44,566 nucleotides of DNA from an uncultured Parabacteroides sp. Lineage in GTDB: Bacteria > Bacteroidota > Bacteroidia > Bacteroidales > Tannerellaceae. The stretch covers positions 1-44,566 of the forward strand of contig CAKVBA010000021.1 of the NCBI GenBank assembly GCA_934725305.1. The letters run 5' to 3'. The first letter of the stretch is position 1; the number at the start of each line of letters is the position of its first letter. The notes under the pieces were generated by a model. That model was not told where the DNA came from. It was given only the letters and a program-made list of their open reading frames with translations, and searched no databases. Below, one piece after another: positions 37,223 to 44,566 of this stretch. The position numbers and the translations under genes are program-made.

Positions 37223-38143
37223 ATGAAAAAGATTATCTGTTCCTTTCTTTTCTTTTTTTGTGCCTTGTCACTCATGCGGGCCGAATCGATGGTTGTGGCC
37301 ACCTACAACATTCGCTATGCCAACGCGGGCGACTCTACCAACGGCAACGGTTGGGGCCGGCGTCTGCCCTACATCGCTCAATTGATACAATTCCACGGAT
37401 TTGATATTTTCGGCACACAAGAGGGTTTTTACCATCAGCTACAAGACTTGAAAAAATCTATGCCGGGCTACGACTATATCGGCATCGGACGCGACGACGG
37501 CAAGCAGGCGGGCGAACATTCGGCCATCTTCTACCGGACGGACAAGTTTGAAGTGCTGGAGCAAGGCAACTTCTGGTTGTCCGAGATCGAAGACCGACCC
37601 AACAACGGATGGGATGCCGTTTTGCCACGAATCTGCACGTGGGGCGAGTTTAGAGACAAAAAGAGCGGATTCACCTTCCTCTTCTTCAATCTTCACATGG
37701 ATCATGTGGGCGTCAAGGCCCGCGCCGAGAGTGCCAAGCTCATCTTGAAGAAGATCAAAGAGTTTCCAAAGAAACTCCCTGCAATCCTGACGGGCGACTT
37801 CAATGTGGATCAGACCAACGAGTCTTATGCGCTACTGAACCAGTCGGGCATCATGCGCGATGCCTACGAGATGGCCGGTCTGCGCTATGCGCCCAACGGC
37901 ACCTTCAATGCTTTCCACACCGACCGAAAGACCGAAAGCCGCATCGACCATCTGTTCCTGACCAAAGAGTTTCAGGTAAAGAAATATGGAGTCTTGACCG
38001 ACACTTATCGCTCCGAGGTGGAAGATAGCTCCGTGAAAGAACAAAACGGCAACTTTCCGAAAGAGGTGGCTTTGCAACGCTACGAAGCCCGCGTTCCGTC
38101 GGACCACTTCCCCGTGATGATTGTCGTTGATGTAAACGAGTAA
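37223..38143 (+). CDS. Exported endonuclease/exonuclease/phosphatase-family protein
   Basis: 306 aa with a signal peptide (KKIICSFLFFFCALSLMRA, cut near residue 20). EEP fold motifs: 'VVATYNIRYANAGD' (Asn), 'FDIFGTQEG' (metal Glu), 'YDYIGIGRDDGK', 'FLFFNLHMDHVG' (His-Asp), 'AILTGDFNVDQTN' (GDFN, catalytic Asp/Asn), 'RIDHLFLTKEF' and 'PSDHFPVMIVVDV' (SDH). All catalytic residues are present. Exported Bacteroidetes members hydrolyse phosphodiesters or phosphoesters such as sphingomyelin or nucleic acid; the substrate is not readable. The start at 37223 is favoured by the signal peptide and the upstream promoter. Confidence 0.88.
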   Translation: MKKIICSFLFFFCALSLMRAESMVVATYNIRYANAGDSTNGNGWGRRLPYIAQLIQFHGFDIFGTQEGFYHQLQDLKKSMPGYDYIGIGRDDGKQAGEHSAIFYRTDKFEVLEQGNFWLSEIEDRPNNGWDAVLPRICTWGEFRDKKSGFTFLFFNLHMDHVGVKARAESAKLILKKIKEFPKKLPAILTGDFNVDQTNESYALLNQSGIMRDAYEMAGLRYAPNGTFNAFHTDRKTESRIDHLFLTKEFQVKKYGVLTDTYRSEVEDSSVKEQNGNFPKEVALQRYEARVPSDHFPVMIVVDVNE

Positions 38144-38164
38144 GTATGAACATACGCTTGCTGG

Positions 38165-38219
38165 TCGGGGCTATTCTCCCCAAATAGCTGCTTACATTTC
38201 CTTGGCAGCATAGCCCCGA
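38165..38219 (+). terminator. Two-part hairpin after the EEP gene
   Basis: TCGGGGCTAT (38165-38174) pairs perfectly with ATAGCCCCGA (38210-38219), and an inner GCTG/CAGC helix lies in the loop. It sits between stop (38143) and the next start (38249) with only TTT after it, so it may be a partial terminator or a leader of the ligase gene. Confidence 0.55.
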
Positions 38220-38248
38220 TTTCTGCATATACAAACAATGTAAACACA

Positions 38249-39907
38249 ATGGAAAAACGATTTTTAGGTTTGATAGAAAATAGCATCAGAGCGCATTGGG
38301 ATCTGCCCGCCTTCACCGATTATAACGGAACAACCTTCCGCTATGGTGATGTGGCACAACGGATAGCCCAACTCCACCTCTTGCTTCGACAGACCGGCAT
38401 AAAGCCCGGAGACAAGGTGGCTTTGCTGGGACGCAACTCTTCATATTGGGCCATCAGCTTCTTTGGAATCCTTGCCTACGGAGCCGTGGCCGTTCCGATC
38501 CTACACGATTTCAAGACCGACAATGTGCATCATCTGGTCAACCATTCCGAGGCCAAGGTGTTGCTGGTAGCTTCTTATAACTGGGAAGGACTGGATGCCG
38601 GCAAGATGCCTCGCGTGCAGCTATTTGTCCGCCTCGACGACATGAGTGTGATCGAATGCCAAGACGAGTCGGTAAAGGCTCTATGGCAACAGATCGACCG
38701 GGAGATGCAACAACGCTATCCCAACGGGTTCAACCGGGACGATATCCGATTCCACCACGAGCAGCCCGACGAATTGGCGGTGCTAAACTACACGTCGGGC
38801 ACGACCAGCTTCTCCAAGGGTGTGATGATTCCGTTTCGTAGCCTTTGGAGCAACACTCAGTTTGCCTATGACAATCTGCCCTTTATCCATCCCGGCGACA
38901 ACATCGTGTGCCTGCTTCCGATGGCCCACATGTATGGATTGGCTTTCGAGATACTCAACTCTTTTAATAAGGGTTGCCATGTTCATTTCCTTCCGCGCGT
39001 GCCGGTTCCCAAGATCATGGCCGAAGCCTTTGCCCGCATTCGCCCTTCACTGGTCTTGGCCGTACCACTCATCATCGAGAAGATGATCCGTGGCAAGATA
39101 TTCCCACAACTGGAAAAGCCCGTCATCAAATGGATGCTGAAGATTCCCATGGTGCGGGGTAAGATCCGTTCCATCATTGCCAAAAAGCTCGAAGAGGCTT
39201 TCGGCGGACGCATCGGCGAAGTGGTGATTGGCGGAGCGGCCCTCAACAAAGAGGTGGAGGCTTTCCTTCGGTCGATCCATTTCAAATATACGGTGGGCTA
39301 TGGCATGACCGAATGTGGACCGCTTGTCTCCTATGCCCAATGGGACCGCTTCAAACCGGGATCAGTTGGCCGGGCGGTCGATCGTATGGAGATAAAGATA
39401 GATTCTCCAAACGCCGAAGGCATCGGCGAGGTGATGGTGCGCGGCATGAACACGATGCTGGGCTATTACAAGAACGACAAAGCCACCCAGGCGGTGATGC
39501 TACCCGACGGATGGATGCGCACGGGCGACCTGGGGCTGATCGACCAAGACGGCTATCTCTTCCTGAAGGGACGAAGCAAGACGATGATACTGGGTGCAAA
39601 CGGCCAGAACATCTATCCCGAAGAGATTGAAGATGTGCTGAACAATATGCCCTACGTGGGCGAATCGCTCATTGTCTCAGAGAATCATAAGCTGATTGCC
39701 CTGATCTATCCGGATATGGCACTAATCGAGAATGAGCATATCGGGCCCGACGAGATAGAGAGGCAGATGCAGGAGAATATCAAGCAGCTCAATAGTGAGA
39801 TGCCGGCCTATTGCATGGTGTCGGACTTCCGCCTCCGGCAAGTGGAGTTTGAAAAGACTCCGAAAAGGAGCATCAAGAGGTATCTCTACCAGAAGAAAGA
39901 GGAATAA
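38249..39907 (+). CDS. AMP-forming acyl-CoA synthetase/ligase
   Basis: 552 aa of the ANL superfamily (long-chain FadD/FACL-like). Motifs: 'LNYTSGTTSFSKGVMIPF' (P-loop), 'CLLPMAHMYGLAFEIL', 'VIGGAALNKEVEAFL', 'VGYGMTECGPLVSYA' (A5), 'GWMRTGDLGLIDQDGYLFLKG' region (A7/A8), 'EEIEDVLNNMPYVGESL' and 'RSIKRYLY' with the C-terminal Lys (KRS). It activates a carboxylic (probably fatty) acid to its CoA thioester in the cytosol. There is no transmembrane segment. It ends before a strong hairpin terminator. Confidence 0.9.
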   Translation: MEKRFLGLIENSIRAHWDLPAFTDYNGTTFRYGDVAQRIAQLHLLLRQTGIKPGDKVALLGRNSSYWAISFFGILAYGAVAVPILHDFKTDNVHHLVNHSEAKVLLVASYNWEGLDAGKMPRVQLFVRLDDMSVIECQDESVKALWQQIDREMQQRYPNGFNRDDIRFHHEQPDELAVLNYTSGTTSFSKGVMIPFRSLWSNTQFAYDNLPFIHPGDNIVCLLPMAHMYGLAFEILNSFNKGCHVHFLPRVPVPKIMAEAFARIRPSLVLAVPLIIEKMIRGKIFPQLEKPVIKWMLKIPMVRGKIRSIIAKKLEEAFGGRIGEVVIGGAALNKEVEAFLRSIHFKYTVGYGMTECGPLVSYAQWDRFKPGSVGRAVDRMEIKIDSPNAEGIGEVMVRGMNTMLGYYKNDKATQAVMLPDGWMRTGDLGLIDQDGYLFLKGRSKTMILGANGQNIYPEEIEDVLNNMPYVGESLIVSENHKLIALIYPDMALIENEHIGPDEIERQMQENIKQLNSEMPAYCMVSDFRLRQVEFEKTPKRSIKRYLYQKKEE

Positions 39908-39950
39908 AGGAGACCGTGTGTGTGTATGGTGTGCGCCACGAAAACTATAA

Positions 39951-39987
39951 GGGCTGCTTCAAATGTGAATCGTTCTTGAAGCAGCCC
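39951..39987. terminator. GGGCTGC-family bidirectional terminator
   Basis: GGGCTGCTTCAA (39951-39962) and TTGAAGCAGCCC (39976-39987) form a perfect 12-bp stem with TATTTTATT after it. It lies between the convergent ligase and dapA genes. Confidence 0.8.
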
Positions 39988-40020
39988 CTATTTTATTCTA
40001 ATGTATTCTCGAATAGCCCA

Positions 40021-40914
40021 TCAGCACTTTATACTCAACTGATGCAACACATCGCGAATCTTTTCATACGTAACGATACGAGTCGGAACCAAAGGCAGAC
40101 GTAGCTTGTTCTCGATAAAGCCCATCATATTCAGCATACTCTTCACGCCGGCAGGGTTGCCATCCACAAAGAGCAGGTTGAACAACTCCGTAAAGCGGTG
40201 ATGAATAGTGCGTGCACTATCATAGTCGCCGGCCAAAGCCAAACGCACCATGCGGCCAAACTCACGTGGAAAAGCATTACCAATCACCGAGATCACACCC
40301 ACCGCTCCCAACGTGATCAGTGGGAATGTAATACCATCATCACCCGAAATCACATTAAAGTTGGCCGGCTTGTTCTTAATGATATCGTCCATCTGAGTGA
40401 TATTACCCGAAGCCTCCTTCACGGCAATCACATTCTTGAATTCACGAGCAATGCGTAGCGTGGTCTGGGCGGTCATATTCACACCGGTTCTTCCCGGCAC
40501 ATTATATAAGATGATCGGCAACTTGGTAGCCTCGGCAATCGCTTTATAATGTTGATAAATTCCCTCTTGCGAAGGCTTATTATAATAGGGCACAACCGAT
40601 AGAATGGCATCAATTCCATCAAAGTTATCATGCTTCAGCTTTTCCACAATAGCACGGGTACAATTTCCACCCACTCCCAACACGATAGGAACGCGGCCAT
40701 GAACCCGGCTTATAACCGCACTTACAACTTTCTCTTTCTCATCCTCTGTCAGCGTAGGAGTCTCGGCCGTTGTTCCCAACACAACCAAGTAGTCTGTACC
40801 ATTCTGTAGCAGATGATCAACCATCCTACCGAGTGCCTCATAATCTACACTTTCGTCTTCCCTAAAGGGCGTGATCAGAGCCACACCCATTCCTTTTAAA
40901 TTTATGTCTGCCAT
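40021..40914 (-). CDS. dapA: 4-Hydroxy-tetrahydrodipicolinate synthase
   Basis: 297 aa. Pyruvate + L-aspartate semialdehyde condensation, the first committed step of lysine and meso-diaminopimelate synthesis. Schiff-base Lys166 ('VIAVKEASGN'), Tyr137 and Arg142 ('YNVPGRTG'), and the Thr48-Thr49 pair ('LGTTAETPTL') are all present. Length and motifs are those of a normal cytosolic enzyme. The TATTTTTG sequence at 40974-40967 on the minus strand could be its -7 element. The upstream gap to 41137 (223 bp) has no other feature. Confidence 0.96.
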   Translation of the reverse strand: MADINLKGMGVALITPFREDESVDYEALGRMVDHLLQNGTDYLVVLGTTAETPTLTEDEKEKVVSAVISRVHGRVPIVLGVGGNCTRAIVEKLKHDNFDGIDAILSVVPYYNKPSQEGIYQHYKAIAEATKLPIILYNVPGRTGVNMTAQTTLRIAREFKNVIAVKEASGNITQMDDIIKNKPANFNVISGDDGITFPLITLGAVGVISVIGNAFPREFGRMVRLALAGDYDSARTIHHRFTELFNLLFVDGNPAGVKSMLNMMGFIENKLRLPLVPTRIVTYEKIRDVLHQLSIKC

Positions 40915-41137
40915 AATTCTTAATTGACCATTGATAACTGACCCATGATATTTATCATCATTACTGCAAAAATAAAGAATTTTATATCATTTCGTATGAA
41001 TCGGCCACAAATTAAGTAATATTCATCCTATTTAATAGCCCAAAGTTACATTTACTGTCATTCAAACGCTCTTTGCAAGAGATAGACCGAGGCCTTCGTT
41101 TGCGATCATCCCTCTTCGCTCCAATGCACCGCACCCA

Positions 41138-41770
41138 TTACCTGAAATGATATTTTTCCCAACGCAGGGTTATGGAAGATGAGCGTAGAAAAGGCTCTAC
41201 TTTTTCCCGGTCTTCTTTATTCAGATATTGCGGAGTTGTATAGGTAGCCGTCAATGTCAAGTCGTCCGGATTCAGCTGGTAGTGAATCAGCTCCATATCC
41301 AAACGCGATAGTGCATATTGCAGGTCAGGGTCTTCCGGATGGTTTGTCTCCTTCAAAAAGTCTTTCCGGCTCAGCGAAGCCAACATATCTTCCGCCACCA
41401 GCGGCTCCCATTCCGTAGTGAAAAACTCAACACGGCTATCTGCCACCGGTCCGTCAACGGTGGTTATCATGCAGATGATGTGGGTGTTGTTGATCAGAGG
41501 CAACAACTTCATCTCCACCTGGCTTCTCTCGGTTGTTTCTATCAACAGATAGTCGGCGGTTAGTTTACGCAAGACGGAGAATCCATTCATGTTGTTTTTC
41601 AATCGGGCCTCTTTGCCTGAATTGTATAGGTCTATCAGGTCTTTGCGCCAGGCATTCTCTAACTGAGGTATCTTTTGGTCCGGAATCGAGGTGAAAAGAG
41701 CTGCCATATCTTGCGCCTTCAACATCAAAGCCGAAAGGCTTAAGCATATCGTTAAAATAAATTGTTTCAT
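41138..41770 (-). CDS. DUF3256 family exported protein
   Basis: 210 aa, signal peptide (MKQFILTICLSLSALMLKA-QD). It resembles the DUF3256 family of Bacteroidales, seen in 'DMAALFTSIPDQKIPQLENAWR' (start), 'LLPLINNTHIICMITTV', 'DSRVEFFTTEWEPL' and 'FLRSSSITLRWEKYHF'. The fold and role are unknown. It is the third gene of the truA-EamA operon (13 bp after the transporter stop), the usual position in this order. Confidence 0.82.
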   Translation of the reverse strand: MKQFILTICLSLSALMLKAQDMAALFTSIPDQKIPQLENAWRKDLIDLYNSGKEARLKNNMNGFSVLRKLTADYLLIETTERSQVEMKLLPLINNTHIICMITTVDGPVADSRVEFFTTEWEPLVAEDMLASLSRKDFLKETNHPEDPDLQYALSRLDMELIHYQLNPDDLTLTATYTTPQYLNKEDREKVEPFLRSSSITLRWEKYHFR

Positions 41771-41783
41771 CTGTCTCTGCTTT

Positions 41784-42680
41784 TTATTTAGTCCCCAAAT
41801 ATAGGAAGATCATACCTAATAACACAAGAAATAGGTCGATTGCCTTGTTCTTTAAGTTTTTTTCATGAAAGAAAAGTGCTCCCGCCACGAATGTGACCAG
41901 CACATTGCTCCGGCGCACCATCGAAACGATCGAGATCATGGAATCGGGATAGCTCAGGGCATGAAAATAGACCCAATCGGCCACACAAAGAAAGATAGAG
42001 ATAAAGATAATGTTCCAGCGCCAGGCAAAGGGCGTGGTGTGTCTGCGCCTCGGATACCACAAGAGCAACAATACAGGAAGCATCATCAGGCATTGGTAGA
42101 TATTGAACCACACCTGCACGGTCATGACATCCAAGCTACGCATCAGATATTTGTCATACAATCCGCTCAACGAGCCACACATGACGGAGAGCACCGTCAG
42201 GAAGATCCACTTGTTTTGAGTGAAGACAATCCCCTCTTTTTTGCCGGACGACGAGAGCAGATAAAACGAAGCTATGGCGCACAACACGCCCATCCATTGA
42301 TAGAGATTGAGCCTCTCGCCAAACAACATCATCGCCCCGAGCAGTGTCAACACCGGCTGAGTGGCCTTGATCGGCCCTGTCAGCGTCAATGGAAGATGCT
42401 TCAGGGCAAAATAGCCCGACATCCAGGCCGACAACACGATGATGGCCTTCACAAACACACGCAGATGAACATCGACCGAAATCTCCGGCACATAAAACAG
42501 GGTGTCATCCAGCACGGGCGTGAAGCGCGAAAGCAAGACAAAGGGCAAAAAGATCAGACTACTGAACAAGGTGTTTAGAAACAACACCGGGATAACGGCG
42601 TTTTGATTGAGCGACAACTTCTTGTTGACTTCGTAACACCCAAGCAGAAACGCCGATAAGAATGCAAATGCCAACCACAT
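41784..42680 (-). CDS. EamA-family drug/metabolite exporter
   Basis: 298 aa, ten predicted membrane helices in two EamA repeats, the first beginning 'MWLAFAFLSAFLLGCYEV'. 'LKHLPLTLTGPIKATQPVLT' is typical. The second half includes 'FISIFLCVADWVYFHAL' and ends 'LLGMIFLYLGTK'. Substrate unknown. It lies 6 bp downstream of truA and 13 bp upstream of the DUF3256 gene. Confidence 0.85.
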   Translation of the reverse strand: MWLAFAFLSAFLLGCYEVNKKLSLNQNAVIPVLFLNTLFSSLIFLPFVLLSRFTPVLDDTLFYVPEISVDVHLRVFVKAIIVLSAWMSGYFALKHLPLTLTGPIKATQPVLTLLGAMMLFGERLNLYQWMGVLCAIASFYLLSSSGKKEGIVFTQNKWIFLTVLSVMCGSLSGLYDKYLMRSLDVMTVQVWFNIYQCLMMLPVLLLLWYPRRRHTTPFAWRWNIIFISIFLCVADWVYFHALSYPDSMISIVSMVRRSNVLVTFVAGALFFHEKNLKNKAIDLFLVLLGMIFLYLGTK

Positions 42681-42686
42681 ATCTTC

Positions 42687-43436
42687 TTATTTAAAGAGTT
42701 CTTGAGGATACGTCACATCATAGAGATAAAGCGCATGTCCGGGAGCCGATGTGCCGGCACTTCCGCGGTCTTTTGCCTCAATCACCCTACGCAATCCGTC
42801 GATGGTCAGCTTGCCGCGTCCCACCTCAAGCAGCGTTCCCACGATGGCTCTCACCATGTTACGCAAGAATCGGTCGGCCCGGATGGTAAACACCCACACA
42901 TCGCCCTCTTGCCTCCAACCGGCCTCATAGATGTGGCAATTGTTGGTCTTGACATCGGTATGCAGCTTGCTGAAGCTGGTGAAGTCGATATAGTCGAACA
43001 ACACCTTGCAGGCCTCGTTCATCTTCTCAAAGTCTATCTTCCCGTTCAATCGATAAACCTGTTCATAGTTGAACGGATCTTTCTGCCGGGTGACAAAATA
43101 TTTATAGGTGCGCGAAGTTGCGTCAAACCGGGCATGAGCTTCGGGCACGACGGAGACAATCTGATAGATTGCCACCGTTTTGGGGAGTAATCTATTAAGC
43201 TTCTGCACCAAGAAATCCCTGTCGTCAATAGCTTCGTGCCAATCGAAATGGGCCACCATCTTGCGGGCATGCACTCCGGCATCCGTGCGTCCGGCGCCCA
43301 CGACAGAGACCGGCTGGCGCAAAATCGTTGACAAAGCCTCTTCCAAACATTGCTGCACGGTGTATCCATTGGGCTGAATTTGCCATCCGTTAAAGTCTTT
43401 CCCGTTGTAACTTAGATAGATAAAATAACGTTCCAC
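42687..43436 (-). CDS. truA: tRNA pseudouridine synthase A
   Basis: 249 aa. Catalytic Asp52 in '[14 protein letters not shown]'; 'WHE'-containing basic region, '[10 protein letters not shown]' and '[21 protein letters not shown]' are hallmarks. It isomerises U38-U40 of the tRNA anticodon arm. It is the first gene of the three-gene operon. TATCTTTG (43480-43473) on the minus strand could be its -7 element, 37 bp before the start. Confidence 0.95.
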   Translation of the reverse strand: MERYFIYLSYNGKDFNGWQIQPNGYTVQQCLEEALSTILRQPVSVVGAGRTDAGVHARKMVAHFDWHEAIDDRDFLVQKLNRLLPKTVAIYQIVSVVPEAHARFDATSRTYKYFVTRQKDPFNYEQVYRLNGKIDFEKMNEACKVLFDYIDFTSFSKLHTDVKTNNCHIYEAGWRQEGDVWVFTIRADRFLRNMVRAIVGTLLEVGRGKLTIDGLRRVIEAKDRGSAGTSAPGHALYLYDVTYPQELFK

Positions 43437-43562
43437 GATAATTGTCTTCTGTTTTAGTGTTTATTTAGTCTGCAAAGATAGGGAAATAGCACCTGATGCG
43501 AGGCGCTATCTCCCCGAAAAGTTTATGACATCTCGGTTTTGTCTATCGTAAAATCACAAGGG

Positions 43563-44135
43563 CTAAAAACAGAGGGATGCATAGATTCCCACCTGTCCGC
43601 TTCCGGCCACGGGACAGATAGCAAGGTGGTGCTTCTTGGCAAACGGACGGGTAAACAGATAGCCGCTACCAACGCCAATAGCCGCTCCGGCGGCCACATC
43701 CCACCAGTCGTGTCGCTTCCCATAGACACGGCTCCAGCCCACATAAGTGGATAACACATAGGCCGGAATGCCCCATTTCCATCCATAGCGCCGCTGGACA
43801 AAAGAGGCTCCGGCAAAACTGATGGTCGTATGCATAGAGGGGAATGAATGATGGTCGCTCATGTCGGGCCGGTCTTTCTCGACGATATGCTTCAAGACAT
43901 AGGTGAGTCCAACGGCGGTAGCTCCTGTAAACACCTCCTGTTTCAGTCCTTGCCAGTCTTGCAAAGCCAGCGTGGCGGCCAACCCGGCAACCGGAGTAAT
44001 AAACATGAGCACATCGCCCGAAGAACGCACCGCCTTGCGCGAACCGGTCACCCCTATTTGTTGGGCTTGTTGTTGTTGGGCTTGCGAAGTCCAGCAGAGC
44101 AGACAGGCCAATAAAAGAAACAGATATCTATTCAT
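43563..44135 (-). CDS. Exported PAP2-family phosphatase
   Basis: 190 aa from MNRYLFLLLA, with signal peptide (cut after QAQ, about residue 20). The PAP2 triad is complete: 'KHIVEKDRP' (KxxxxxxRP), 'PSMHTTISFAGA' (PSxH) and 'SRVYGKRHDWWDV' (SRxxxxxHxxxD). Only about four hydrophobic segments remain, and the C-terminal strands ('SGQVGIYASLCF') look partly barrel-like, as in exported Bacteroidetes PAP2 proteins. Substrate is probably a lipid phosphate. It lies 11 bp after the diacylglycerol kinase gene, so the two share a transcript. The 43437-43562 gap shows nothing else. Confidence 0.88.
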   Translation of the reverse strand: MNRYLFLLLACLLCWTSQAQQQQAQQIGVTGSRKAVRSSGDVLMFITPVAGLAATLALQDWQGLKQEVFTGATAVGLTYVLKHIVEKDRPDMSDHHSFPSMHTTISFAGASFVQRRYGWKWGIPAYVLSTYVGWSRVYGKRHDWWDVAAGAAIGVGSGYLFTRPFAKKHHLAICPVAGSGQVGIYASLCF

Positions 44136-44146
44136 CTTTCTATATA

Positions 44147-44500
44147 TTACAGATTGTTGCAAAATGCCCGAATATACGGAACGAAAATGATAAGACCGAC
44201 AATAGCCGCCGCCAAGGCCAAAAGCAAGACGGCGCCGGCGGCCAAGTCTTTGGCGCGCTTGATGGCCTCGTTATAGCCGGGCGAGACCACATCGGCCAAG
44301 GCCTCGATGGATGAATTTACGGCTTCGGCGGCCAGCACACCTCCGATAGCCAGCCAAACCGCCACCCACTCCATACGGCTGATCCGAAAAAAACATCCGG
44401 CCGCGACAACGCAGAGGGCGGCAAAGCAATGTATCCATGCATTGTGTTCATGCCTGATTAATAGCCTGATGCCACGAAAGGCAAACTTGACCCAACTTCA
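44147..44500 (-). pseudogene. dgkA: Diacylglycerol/undecaprenol kinase, 5' end apparently frameshifted
   Basis: The DagK family signature is complete in one frame: 'FAFRGIRLLIRHEHNAWIH' at the start, 'GGVLAAEAVNSSIEALAD' (AExxNTAIE-like), 'AKDLAAGAVLL' and two more helices. But this frame is closed by TGA at 44500-44498 before any ATG, GTG or TTG; the first in-frame ATG (44374) would remove the first helix and half the active site. An ATG at 44504 lies in the next frame, and removing a single base between 44489 and 44499 would join it to the conserved part. Either the base is a sequencing error or the gene is broken. Confidence 0.65.
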
Positions 44501-44566
44501 ACATCTTCTGAATAAAATTTCTCTAAAAATCAGCCTTTTCCTTTTTTGTAGATTTTCGTTGGGTAC

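Overview
The window looks like chromosomal DNA of a gut-type Bacteroidales bacterium, perhaps Tannerellaceae/Parabacteroides or Bacteroides; the genus cannot be fixed by reading alone. The pointers are: Bacteroidetes promoters (TAnnTTTG at -7, TTG/TTTG about 19-21 nt upstream), few Shine-Dalgarno sites, SusC/FhuA-type TonB receptor, SPII lipoproteins, PCMD, DUF3256 and DPP IV proteins, and GGGCTGC-type hairpin terminators. There is no rRNA, tRNA, CRISPR array, phage or intact transposase. It is a mosaic of housekeeping genes and accessory operons.

Left end (1-9.8 kb): a fragment of an Rpn/PD-(D/E)XK transposase-like gene and a tiny helicase-associated-domain protein are followed by a cobalamin riboswitch. 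The riboswitch precedes an exported CbiK-type chelatase, a TonB-dependent receptor with its own structured leader, and a PepSY membrane protein. Together these look like a metal/tetrapyrrole acquisition unit. An AlaX-type editing protein, phosphoglycerate kinase and a convergent zinc alcohol dehydrogenase come next.

Centre (10-20.5 kb): a TM2/DUF2752 gene pair lies beside a 0.75-kb gene-free tract of nested repeats. Then comes a minus-strand run of LytTR regulator, FHA-TM-zinc-ribbon, acidic 80-aa protein, zinc-ribbon-FHA, PP2C phosphatase, Ser/Thr kinase with a periplasmic tail, TPR/beta-barrel protein, Fn3-kelch lipoprotein and serine acetyltransferase. This eukaryote-like phosphosignalling locus, running from cytoplasm to outer membrane, is the best candidate for an undescribed system. 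A HIRAN protein and ligA follow.

Right-centre (22.7-37 kb): an SLC13 anion transporter, cysC, cysD, cysN, a sulfotransferase and a PCMD protein form a sulfate-activation and sulfonation operon without PAPS reductase. A second copy of the non-coding repeat separates it from a lipoprotein-DPP IV pair. Then come a glycyl-radical dehydratase resembling trans-4-hydroxy-L-proline dehydratase and its activase, with a long 5' leader.

Right end (37-44.6 kb): an exported endonuclease/phosphatase-family protein, an AMP-forming acyl-CoA ligase, dapA, the truA-EamA-DUF3256 operon, and a PAP2 phosphatase behind a diacylglycerol kinase gene whose 5' end appears frameshifted.
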